Shown here: positions 1-6,794 of the stretch, piece by piece | Position numbering within the stretch: position 1 is the stretch's first letter | Layout: every line of letters begins with the position of its first letter | Position numbers and translations under genes: made by a program | The notes under the pieces: model-generated | Told to the model about the DNA's origin: nothing | The model's database searches: none | The model's input: only the letters and a program-made list of their open reading frames with translations | Origin: CAYRGQ01 sp964444885 | Lineage (GTDB): Bacteria; Bacteroidota; Bacteroidia; Sphingobacteriales; Sphingobacteriaceae | Length of the DNA stretch: 18,464 bases | NCBI GenBank assembly: GCA_964444885.1 | Contig: CAYUIZ010000058.1 | Location: forward strand, 1 to 18,464 | Direction of reading: 5' to 3'

Positions 1-21
1 ATATTATTTCCTGTCAGTCAA

Positions 22-52
22 TTGGATAAACCAATAATAGTCCGTATCTTTG
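22..52 (+). promoter_or_regulatory. Bacteroidota-type promoter for the DEAD-box helicase
   Basis: TTG at 22-24 is followed after 20 bp by TATCTTTG at 45-52. This is an exact match to the Bacteroidota -7 consensus TAnnTTTG with the expected spacing to a -33 TTG. Transcription should begin near 57-60, giving a leader of about 35 nt before the ATG at 93. The match is seen in the sequence; the activity is inferred. Confidence 0.6.
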
Positions 53-60
53 CGCCGCCT

Positions 61-91
61 TAGGCAATAACGCCTATTGTATATATATATT
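61..91 (+). other. Short hairpin and TA-repeat in the helicase 5' leader
   Basis: TAGGC (61-65) can pair with GCCTA (72-76) around a 6-nt loop. An alternating TA run follows (about 80-90) and ends two bases before the helicase ATG. No Shine-Dalgarno sequence is visible. The AU-rich, weakly structured stretch around the start would favour ribosome access. Whether it has a temperature-dependent role is unknown; the hairpin is small and may be incidental. Confidence 0.3.
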
Positions 92-92
92 C

Positions 93-1874
93 ATGAACCC
101 ATTTATTGAATTGGGGATCCGTCATGATATTGTTAATGCCATTAAAGAGTTAGGTTTTGAACAACCTACTCCTATCCAGGAACAGGCCGTTCCCGTATTA
201 CTTGCTGGCAGCAACGATTTTGTCGGATTAGCCCAAACCGGCACCGGCAAGACCGCCGCATTCGGCCTACCTCTGTTAGAATTATTGGATTTTTCGCAAA
301 ACTACCCGCAAGCGCTGGTACTATGCCCCACGCGCGAGCTGTGTTTGCAGATTGCTCGGGACATCGTCAATTTTGCTAAGCACATGGACGATGTCCACGT
401 GGTAGCGGTATACGGTGGTGCGAACATCAGCGATCAGCTGAGGCAAATACGCCGTGGCGTACAGATTGTTGTGGCCACTCCTGGCCGCATGCTGGACATC
501 ATCGGGCGCAATGCCATTGATTTTTCCAACGTGCGATACGTCGTCCTCGACGAAGCGGATGAAATGCTCAACATGGGCTTTCAGGAAGACATTAACGATA
601 TCCTGTCCACCACCCCGGACGAAAAGAAAACTTGGCTGTTTTCTGCAACCATGCCCCGCGAAGTGCGCCGGATCGCGCAACGATACATGACCGATCCGTA
701 CGAGCTGACCATGGGCACCAAAAACACGGGCAACGAAAACATCGAACACCACTATTACGCCGTTCGTGCCCGCGACAAGTACGCCGCGTTTAAGCGCATC
801 GTAGATTCCAACCCGGATATCTTCGGGATTGTGTTCTGCCGTACCAAGATTGAAACCCAGGAAATCGCCGAATCCTTAATTAAGGACGGTTACAACGCAG
901 ACGCCCTGCACGGGGACCTGTCCCAGCAACAACGCGACAAAGTGATGAAGCGCTACCGCAGCAGGCACCTGCAGTTGCTTATCGCCACTGACGTGGCGGC
1001 GCGCGGCATCGACGTGAACGACGTGACCCACGTCATTAACTACTCGCTGCCCGACGAAATCGAGAACTACACCCACCGCAGCGGCCGGACCGCCCGGGCT
1101 GGCAAAACCGGCATCTCCATCTCGCTCGTCAACGCTAAGGAACAAGGCAAGATCCGCCAGCTGGAAAAAGTTGTTGGCAAAGCGTTCGTCAAGAAAGACG
1201 TGCCAAAGGCCGCCGACGTCGTGGAGAAGCAGTTGCTTTCCCTGATCGCCCGTGTCAAAGACGCGCCGGTCAACGAAGAGCAGCTTGCGTCGCACCTGCC
1301 GGCTGTCATGGAAGGCTTTGAGGCGCTCAGCAAGGAAGAGGTAATCAAACAGTTCGTATCGCTCGAGTTTAACCGCTTCCTGGAATACTACCAACAAGCT
1401 CCTGACTTGAATCTCGCCGTTGGCGAGGGCAAATTCGGCGATCGCCAAGGCCAAGACAACCGCTTTGGCCGCACGGGTTACAAATCCGACTATACGCGAT
1501 TGTTCATCAACCTGGGATCCGTCGATAACTTCTCCCGTGGCGAAATGCTCGGCTTCATCTGCGACAACGCGAATGTGAGCGGGAAATCCATTGGCAAGAT
1601 CGACCTGAAGGGCGTTTATACGTTTTTCGAAGTAGAGAACGCGCAAGTAGAGAAGATATACCAAGGACTTCATCAAGTGGATTTCAACGGCCGCATGGTC
1701 CGTGTTGAAAACGCCAGCGAGGGCCGCGGTTCGAAGCCAGGCAAAGGAGGCGGAAAATATGGCCATGCCAAAGGCCGTCCTGATGCCGAACGCCCTTCCC
1801 GTAGGAGCCGCGAAACCAACCAAGGTTTCCGCGACTTTTCCGGCAAGCGCAAGGAAGCTCGGAATCGCTGGTAA
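93..1874 (+). CDS. deaD: DEAD-box ATP-dependent RNA helicase, DeaD/CsdA type with DbpA-like RNA-binding domain
   Basis: This is an ATP-dependent RNA helicase expected to remodel structured RNA in ribosome assembly, mRNA decay and cold adaptation. All core motifs are present: Q motif FEQPTPIQ (22-29), Walker A AQTGTGKT (47-54), PTREL, TPGR, DEAD (153-156), SAT (184-186), the RecA2 segment ATDVAARGIDV and HRSGRTARAG (328-337). Residues about 467-545, beginning YTRLFINLG, match the DbpA/CsdA RNA-binding domain. They are followed by a Gly/Arg/Lys-rich basic tail of about 48 residues that should bind RNA non-specifically. At 593 aa it is close in size and layout to E. coli DeaD (about 629 aa). It stands alone, with its own promoter and an intrinsic terminator directly downstream. 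The ATG at 93 fits the family N-terminus. The class is certain; the symbol deaD rather than another paralogue name is a family-level judgement. Confidence 0.95.
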   Translation: MNPFIELGIRHDIVNAIKELGFEQPTPIQEQAVPVLLAGSNDFVGLAQTGTGKTAAFGLPLLELLDFSQNYPQALVLCPTRELCLQIARDIVNFAKHMDDVHVVAVYGGANISDQLRQIRRGVQIVVATPGRMLDIIGRNAIDFSNVRYVVLDEADEMLNMGFQEDINDILSTTPDEKKTWLFSATMPREVRRIAQRYMTDPYELTMGTKNTGNENIEHHYYAVRARDKYAAFKRIVDSNPDIFGIVFCRTKIETQEIAESLIKDGYNADALHGDLSQQQRDKVMKRYRSRHLQLLIATDVAARGIDVNDVTHVINYSLPDEIENYTHRSGRTARAGKTGISISLVNAKEQGKIRQLEKVVGKAFVKKDVPKAADVVEKQLLSLIARVKDAPVNEEQLASHLPAVMEGFEALSKEEVIKQFVSLEFNRFLEYYQQAPDLNLAVGEGKFGDRQGQDNRFGRTGYKSDYTRLFINLGSVDNFSRGEMLGFICDNANVSGKSIGKIDLKGVYTFFEVENAQVEKIYQGLHQVDFNGRMVRVENASEGRGSKPGKGGGKYGHAKGRPDAERPSRRSRETNQGFRDFSGKRKEARNRW

Positions 1875-1905
1875 ACCGCGATTGACGAACCTGCATCCAT
1901 ACATC

Positions 1906-1935
1906 AAAGGCACCTTAACCGGGTGCCTTTTTTTT
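1906..1935 (+). terminator. Rho-independent terminator after the helicase gene
   Basis: AAAGGCACC (1906-1914) pairs with GGTGCCTTT (1922-1930) around a 7-nt loop, and the T run continues to 1935 (eight T in 1928-1935). It lies 31 bp after the helicase stop and is the clearest terminator in the window. Confidence 0.92.
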
Positions 1936-2280
1936 ATCGCCTCATTTGCTGCCCGGCGGGCAGAACCACGGCAACCCAGCTGGCGCTGTACACGCTATTT
2001 TATGGCCCGGGCAATCGCTTTTGAAACGTCGCTACCTCCCGAAGGGATGTCATTATAGCGCTGTGCGAAGGGCCCGGGCGAAGGTGAGAGCCACGAATAT
2101 TGTGGCACGTATTCTTGTTGCACAGCTGGGAAAAACCGTGATAAAACCCAATGATATCGTTAAAATCGATTTCCGTTATTTTATGGCGCAGCTTTGTGAA
2201 AGGTATGTTTTTATGCCTTACCTTTACCGTGCTTTTGTTTGCTGAAGCATCATACATGAACTATACGCACTGACCTTGCC
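1936..2280. other. Non-coding stretch between the helicase terminator and the GT14 gene
   Basis: I see no convincing gene in these 345 bp. The one open frame of about 100 codons starts at a TTG and has no recognisable protein character. Small structures are present: a GC-rich hairpin CTGCCC/GGGCAG (1949-1963), two copies of the 9-mer GGCCCGGGC (2004-2012 and 2071-2079), and a 7-bp inverted repeat GCTGTGC/GCACAGC (2060-2066 and 2120-2126) enclosing GCCAC/GTGGC (2090-2106). Inverted repeats of this size are expected about once or twice by chance in a region this long. The right end turns AT-rich and probably holds the GT14 promoter. Confidence 0.5.
2193..2226 (+). promoter_or_regulatory. Weak candidate promoter for the GT14 glycosyltransferase
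   Basis: TTTG at 2193-2196 and TACCTTTA at 2219-2226 (one mismatch to TAnnTTTG) are separated by 22 bp, slightly wider than usual. It would give a leader of about 50 nt. It is the best match in the AT-rich segment just before the gene, but weak by itself. Confidence 0.3.
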
Positions 2281-3138
2281 GTGGCTCAAATTGCTCACTT
2301 AATCCTGTCGCACCAAAACCCCGATGCCGTTGCTAGGCTAGTCTCCCGGATTTCCCATCCGGACAACACGGTCTATGTCCATGTAGACGGGAAAGAGTCA
2401 ATCCGTCCCTTCGCCGGCCGATTCCGCAACCGCGACGACATCCGTTTAATCCGACATCGGACCGCGATCGCCTGGGGCGCCTACAGCATGGTTGCCGCCA
2501 CCCTCCGTGCCATGGAGGAAATCCTTGCCGACGGCAATTATGATTTCATCAATTTGCTGAGCGAATCAGACTACCCGCTAGCCAATGCGAGTGAATTCCA
2601 CGAATTCCTAGGCAGGCATCCCGGGAAATCATTTATGGAGATGCTCTTCAGCGGCTCGCCATGGTGGGAAGAAGCCCAGCAAAAAACGAATAACTACCAT
2701 CTCGTCGACTATAGCTTCCCTGGCAAGTACGCGATCCAAAAAATCCTTAATACGGTACTGCCCAAACGGACACTCCCCGACGGGCTAAACTTTACCGGGC
2801 GATCCCAATGGATGACGTTGTCGGCCAAACACGTTCAATATGTGCTCAAATACGAGGCCGCGCACCCGAAAGCCATCCGCTTCTTCGAGCACACCTGGGG
2901 ACCGGACGAGTTTTTCTTCCAAACGATTCTCCACAGTTCCCCGTACCGCGACGAACTCATCCCGGACAGTCTGCGTTATATCGACTGGAGCCAGGGGAAC
3001 GTGAGCCCCAAAATGCTAACTTCCAATGATTTTGATTCGTTAGCCACCTCGGGGAAATTCTTCGCGCGCAAGTTCAACCCTTCCGTAGATGCCGCAGTTC
3101 TGAACCGCATCGATAAGGAGTTGCTCCAAACCCCATAA
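2281..3138 (+). CDS. GT14 family glycosyltransferase (Core-2/I-branching enzyme, 'Branch' domain)
   Basis: This is a predicted cytoplasmic transferase of the Branch family (CAZy GT14). Its eukaryotic members add beta-1,6-GlcNAc or xylose; bacterial members usually work on surface polysaccharide or glycoprotein glycans. The N-terminus AHLILSHQNP with YVHVDGK (32-38), WGAYSMV (65-71), LLSESDYPL (92-100), the GRSQWMTL segment and TWGPDEFFF (205-213) are the usual blocks. In C2GnT-L the glutamate of the equivalent PDE motif is the catalytic base, which points to Glu210 here. There is no signal peptide or membrane helix, and 285 aa is normal for bacterial members. GTG at 2281 is the only sensible start: the frame is closed by TGA at 2257-2259, no ATG lies between, and the family begins at this point. 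It is not inside a visible polysaccharide cluster, so donor and acceptor are unknown. Confidence 0.88.
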   Translation: MAQIAHLILSHQNPDAVARLVSRISHPDNTVYVHVDGKESIRPFAGRFRNRDDIRLIRHRTAIAWGAYSMVAATLRAMEEILADGNYDFINLLSESDYPLANASEFHEFLGRHPGKSFMEMLFSGSPWWEEAQQKTNNYHLVDYSFPGKYAIQKILNTVLPKRTLPDGLNFTGRSQWMTLSAKHVQYVLKYEAAHPKAIRFFEHTWGPDEFFFQTILHSSPYRDELIPDSLRYIDWSQGNVSPKMLTSNDFDSLATSGKFFARKFNPSVDAAVLNRIDKELLQTP

Positions 3139-3489
3139 AGCCTCCCAACGGCCTCGTCAGAGCCTATTTCTGCCTTAGCAACCGCAGCCCGCTCCAGCTT
3201 CCGGTTTGCATATCCCTCAAATTTTCCGTACATTTATCTACCAATGAGAAACAGTCTTCACTATTCGTTGACCCGCCGGCTTGTGCCGCGATGACCTTTT
3301 GTCTACTATAGCGGTCATCATCCACCTGTTTCCCTAGCGATTGCGTCGGCATAAAGCTCCTGCGCGGTTGCCGGAATTCCATGGCCGTGCATGCATGACG
3401 ACAAGCGCCCGGGCAACCGAACCAGCATACCAAAACCCAACACAGCGGCGATGGCATGCGCACAAAATATCTTCAAAACCATACACATC
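3139..3489. other. Non-coding stretch and probable long leader before the fused HAD-GT20 gene
   Basis: These 351 bp hold no substantial gene. A good promoter match sits at 3205-3236, which would leave a leader of about 250 nt. Just after the predicted transcription start, an ATG at 3244 opens a 16-codon frame ending at 3294; its peptide begins MRNSLHY and has three Arg among its last six residues. An 8-bp inverted repeat CGGTTGCC/GGCAACCG (3365-3372 and 3412-3419) lies farther on. No clear intrinsic terminator follows the GT14 stop, so some read-through from that gene is possible. Confidence 0.45.
3205..3236 (+). promoter_or_regulatory. Bacteroidota-type promoter for the fused HAD-GT20 gene
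   Basis: TTTG at 3205-3208 and TACATTTA at 3229-3236 are separated by exactly 20 bp. The -7 element differs from TAnnTTTG only at its last base. The predicted start of transcription is near 3241, implying a long leader before 3490. Confidence 0.45.
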
Positions 3490-5757
3490 ATGTTATTAGC
3501 AACAGACTTAGACGGAACTTTTCTAGGCGGAAAAAGCGTAGACAAGCTGAAATTATATCGTTTAATTCGCCAAAACAAGGACATTAAACTGGCCTTTGTG
3601 ACCGGGCGCGGCATGGAGAGCGTCATGCCCCTCCTCAACGACCCCATCATTCCGGTGCCCCACTACATCATCTGCGACGTCGGCGCCACCATCATCAACG
3701 GCGATACGCTCGAGCCCATTGAACCCATACAGTCTGAAATCGAAAACATTTGGCCGGGCGCACTGACGTTCCGGGAGGCCCTGAAGGATATGCCGGGCCT
3801 GAGTTTCCAGGAAGTGCCCCAACAACGGCGCTGCTCCTTCTACTATACGGAAGAAACCGACTTGGACGCGGTGGAGGCCGTCGCCAAGCAATATGGCTGC
3901 CAGGTCATGCTTTCGGTAGACCAATACCTGGATATCCTGCCGGCAGACGTAAACAAAGGGAGTACGCTTAAACGGCTGGTCGAAAAAATCGGCTTTCCGG
4001 CGGAGCGGATTTTAGTTGCCGGCGATACCCTCAACGACCTTTCGCTCTACGAAACCGGCTACAAAGGTGTCGTCGTTGGCCAGGCCGAGCCCAAACTGAC
4101 CGCCCAAACAGCGGATAATCCGATCGTATACCACGCCAAAAGTGCGGGTGCCGGCGGTATTATCGAAGCAATGGAGCACTTCAAAAGCTTTAAGAAATTT
4201 TGCCGGGAAACGGTACCCCCGAAACGGAAAAAACATTTGGGCGAACCCCAACTGCTCATGGTGTATCACCGGCTTCCCTTTGACAAAGAGGTTGTCGATG
4301 GCGTGGAACGCCGCATTCCGCCACGCAGCCCCAACGGCATCATTCCCTCCTTGCTTGGCTTTTTTGACAAAGGCCGGTCTGGCGTGTGGGTTGGGGAAGA
4401 CGAAATAAGCCCGGCCAATAAGAATCCCGTCCGAAACACCTATATCGACGAAGCTAAATACCCCAACCTCATTGCTTCGGCCATACCGCTTAGCAAGCGT
4501 GACATCGACCTGTTCTACCGGGTCTTCGCCAAAGAGGCCTTTTGGCCCACGATATTTTCCTTTATCGACAAAGCCAAATTCAATCACGATCATTGGGAGC
4601 ATTACCTCAAGATCAATGAGCTGTTTGCCATCCGCGTAGCGGAAGAAGCGGATGAAAACGCGCTCGTATGGATCCACGAGTACAACCTGTGGATGGTTCC
4701 GGCTTACCTGCGCCGGCTTCGTCCCGACGTCAAGATCGGTTTTTTTCACCATACGGCTTTCCCGCCGGCTGATATCTTCAATATCATCCCCTGGCGTCGC
4801 GAAATCATCGGCAGCCTGTTGCAGTGCGATTTTGTCAGCTTCCACATTCCGCGCTACGTGGAAAACTTTGTGGACGTGGTACGGAGCCAGACACCCGTCA
4901 AAGTGTTGGAGCGCGTCAATGCGGCCAAGCAATTCCTGACGTATAGTTGTGCGCTCGGCGTCGAGCAAATGACCAAGCGGATACAGGCCGGCAACCACAT
5001 CATGCGCCTGGGTGCCCAGCCGGTAGGCATCAATATCGACTACATCAAGCAAGTGTACAAGCGTAAACGCACCCAACAACGGATCGAAGCCCTGAAAAAA
5101 CGAACGGCCGGCAAGCAAATTATCCTGTCTGTAGAGCGTTTGGACTACGTGAAAGGCCCCCTCGAAAAGATACAGGCCTTTGGCGAACTGCTCGAACATT
5201 ATCCGGAATTGCACGGAAAAATCGAGCTGATCAACATCTGCACACCGCCTTCGCAGGGCATGCGGATATATGACAAGATACAGCACGAACTGGATCGGGA
5301 AGTCGGCAAAATCAACGGCAAGTATTCTAATCTGGAATGGACGCCTATCCGTTACTTTTTTCGGTCGGTACCGTTTGAGGAAGTCATCACCTACTATGCC
5401 ATTGCCGATATCGCATGGATTACGCCCCTGCGCGATGGCCTAAACCTCGTTGCCAAGGAATATGTAGCCATACAAGGGCTGCAAGAACAGCCTAACGGCG
5501 TGTTGGTCCTTTCGGAATTTGCCGGCGCGTCCGTCGAGCTGCCCTACGCGTTGCTGACCAACCCCTATGACAAGCGCAATATGGAAGAAATGCTCATTCA
5601 GGCCATCCGGATGGAAAGTAACGAGCGGCAGCTCCGCATGAAACGCCTTTACGAAATTGTGAGCCACTATGACATCCAGCGCTGGGGAGAGGAATTTATT
5701 GCGGAACTCGAGCTAGCCGCCCAAGAAGCCGATGCCGGACAGCTACAGCTCGGTTAA
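3490..5757 (+). CDS. Fused HAD phosphatase / GT20 synthase, probable glucosylglycerol-phosphate synthase/phosphatase (GgpPS type)
   Basis: This is a cytoplasmic two-domain enzyme of 755 aa. Residues 1 to about 245 are a HAD phosphatase (Cof/sucrose-phosphatase-like): TDLDGT at 5-10 with D6 and D8, TGR at 38-40, K156 and GDTLND at 178-183. Residues about 254-750 are a GT20 retaining glycosyltransferase: YHRLPFD at 259, WIHEYNLW, VERLDYVKG with donor-binding R550 and K555, and TPLRDGLNLVAKE. OtsA has a Gly-Gly-Leu loop near its N-terminus; this protein instead has SPNGIIPSL, and also NIIPWRREI, FHIPRYVENF and FFRSVPFEE. These match cyanobacterial GgpS as I remember it. Phosphatase-first fusion is the order described for Stenotrophomonas GgpPS, which makes glucosylglycerol from ADP-glucose and glycerol-3-phosphate; trehalose fusions usually have the synthase first. 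I chose the ATG at 3490 because HAD proteins start this way; an in-frame ATG at 3391 would add 33 unconserved residues. The alternative is a trehalose-6-phosphate synthase/phosphatase. Confidence 0.85.
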   Translation: MLLATDLDGTFLGGKSVDKLKLYRLIRQNKDIKLAFVTGRGMESVMPLLNDPIIPVPHYIICDVGATIINGDTLEPIEPIQSEIENIWPGALTFREALKDMPGLSFQEVPQQRRCSFYYTEETDLDAVEAVAKQYGCQVMLSVDQYLDILPADVNKGSTLKRLVEKIGFPAERILVAGDTLNDLSLYETGYKGVVVGQAEPKLTAQTADNPIVYHAKSAGAGGIIEAMEHFKSFKKFCRETVPPKRKKHLGEPQLLMVYHRLPFDKEVVDGVERRIPPRSPNGIIPSLLGFFDKGRSGVWVGEDEISPANKNPVRNTYIDEAKYPNLIASAIPLSKRDIDLFYRVFAKEAFWPTIFSFIDKAKFNHDHWEHYLKINELFAIRVAEEADENALVWIHEYNLWMVPAYLRRLRPDVKIGFFHHTAFPPADIFNIIPWRREIIGSLLQCDFVSFHIPRYVENFVDVVRSQTPVKVLERVNAAKQFLTYSCALGVEQMTKRIQAGNHIMRLGAQPVGINIDYIKQVYKRKRTQQRIEALKKRTAGKQIILSVERLDYVKGPLEKIQAFGELLEHYPELHGKIELINICTPPSQGMRIYDKIQHELDREVGKINGKYSNLEWTPIRYFFRSVPFEEVITYYAIADIAWITPLRDGLNLVAKEYVAIQGLQEQPNGVLVLSEFAGASVELPYALLTNPYDKRNMEEMLIQAIRMESNERQLRMKRLYEIVSHYDIQRWGEEFIAELELAAQEADAGQLQLG

Positions 5758-6755
5758 TTGGTCCAACGTGCCAAAGGCGCCACGTCCTGGCCCACAAACT
5801 GGCCGGCCAGAAACTGGTGATACCCAGCAATGGCAATCATTGCGGCATTGTCGGTACAATATTCGAAACGGGGGATAAATACCGAATAGCCTTCCTTTTC
5901 GCCTAGTGCCAACAAGGCATCGCGCAAGCCGGAATTGGCAGAAACGCCTCCCGCGATGGCGACGTGCCGGATGCCGTAGGTCGACGCCGCTTTGCGAAGC
6001 TTGTTGAGCAGGATAGACACGATCCGCGCCTGTACGGACGCACAGATATCGGCCAAATGCTCGGCCACGAAGTCCGGATTCGCTTGTTTCTCGCGTTGCA
6101 CGAAATACATGATGGACGTCTTCAGTCCCGAAAAACTGAAATCGAACCCGGCAATCTGCGGTTCGGGAAACTGGAAGCGCGCGGCATCACCCTCCCGCGC
6201 GTGGCGGTCAATGAGGGGCCCGCCCGGATACGGAAGCCCGAGTATTTTAGCCGTTTTGTCAAACGCCTCGCCCGCGGCATCGTCTAGCGTCTGCCCGATG
6301 ATTTCCATGTCGAAATAATCGCGCACCAAGACGATCTGCGTATGTCCGCCCGATACCGTCAGGCAAAGAAAAGGGAAAGCGGGCTTGGGATCATCGATGA
6401 AATGGGCCAGAATATGCGCTTGCATGTGATTGACCGCCACCAGCGGAATACCGCGCCCCAACGCAAAAGCCTTGGCAAAGGACGTGCCCACTAAGAGGGA
6501 TCCCAGCAGGCCTGGCCCACGGGTGAACGCTACCGCATCTATGCTATTTTTATGTATTTTTGCTTGTTGGATAGCTTCTTCTACCGTGGGTATGATGTGT
6601 TGCTGGTGCGCCCGCGACGCCAACTCCGGCACCACGCCACCGTATTTAGCATGGATGGCTTGGTTGGCAATTATATTGGAATGAATTTTTCCGTTTATAC
6701 AGATAGCGGCCGAGGTTTCGTCGCAGGACGATTCAATACCGAGGATAATGGCCAT
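5754..6755 (-). CDS. tsaD: tRNA N6-adenosine threonylcarbamoyltransferase TsaD
   Basis: TsaD transfers the threonylcarbamoyl group from threonylcarbamoyl-adenylate to A37 of ANN-decoding tRNAs, working with TsaB and TsaE in the cytoplasm. The protein opens with ILGIESSCDETSAA, has the metal-binding NHMQAH with His110 and His114 (E. coli His111 and His115), the ASKHA-fold segments SGGHTQI and GGVSANSGLR, and CTDNAAM with Asp302 as third metal ligand. The length of 333 aa is standard. The ATG at 6755 gives the canonical N-terminus. Its 3' end overlaps the fused HAD-GT20 gene by 4 bp on the opposite strand, and its 5' end is divergent from tamB across about 40 bp. tsaB and tsaE are not in the window. 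A -7 element lies just upstream. Confidence 0.97.
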   Translation of the reverse strand: MAIILGIESSCDETSAAICINGKIHSNIIANQAIHAKYGGVVPELASRAHQQHIIPTVEEAIQQAKIHKNSIDAVAFTRGPGLLGSLLVGTSFAKAFALGRGIPLVAVNHMQAHILAHFIDDPKPAFPFLCLTVSGGHTQIVLVRDYFDMEIIGQTLDDAAGEAFDKTAKILGLPYPGGPLIDRHAREGDAARFQFPEPQIAGFDFSFSGLKTSIMYFVQREKQANPDFVAEHLADICASVQARIVSILLNKLRKAASTYGIRHVAIAGGVSANSGLRDALLALGEKEGYSVFIPRFEYCTDNAAMIAIAGYHQFLAGQFVGQDVAPLARWTN

Positions 6756-6786
6756 GGACAGCTTATTGACAGTGTAAAATAAACTA

Positions 6787-6794
6787 CAAAAGTA
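6787..6794 (-). promoter_or_regulatory. -7 promoter element for tsaD
   Basis: Read on the minus strand, this is TACTTTTG, an exact match to TAnnTTTG. Transcription would begin near 6780 and give a leader of about 25 nt to the tsaD ATG at 6755. I do not see a clear -33 TTG about 20 bp farther upstream, so the call rests on one element and position. It overlaps the likely 5' end of the tamB coding region. Confidence 0.4.

Noticed and set aside
876..1913. A 345-codon open frame on the minus strand across the helicase gene
   Set aside because: It lies opposite a certain gene, has no family resemblance, and reads as the antisense shadow of GC-biased codons.
1946..2245. A 99-codon frame from a TTG in the region before the GT14 gene
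   Set aside because: It has a weak start, no promoter or ribosome site at the right place, unlikely composition, and contains the hairpins listed for that region.
3365..3419. CGGTTGCC/GGCAACCG inverted repeat as a terminator or operator
   Set aside because: The 39-bp spacer, the short arms and the lack of a T run make it no stronger than chance.
3391..3489. In-frame N-terminal extension of the HAD-GT20 protein from an upstream ATG
   Set aside because: The 33 extra residues are polar and unconserved in character, while HAD proteins begin a few residues before the DLDGT motif, as from 3490.
4012..5286. A 424-codon open frame on the minus strand inside the HAD-GT20 gene
   Set aside because: The sense strand is clearly coding with intact HAD and GT20 motifs; the antisense product has no recognisable domain.
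6766..6780. TTGACA and TAAAAT resembling a sigma-70 promoter in front of tamB
   Set aside because: The two hexamers are only 3 bp apart, far from the 16-18 bp needed, and Bacteroidota use a different promoter pattern.
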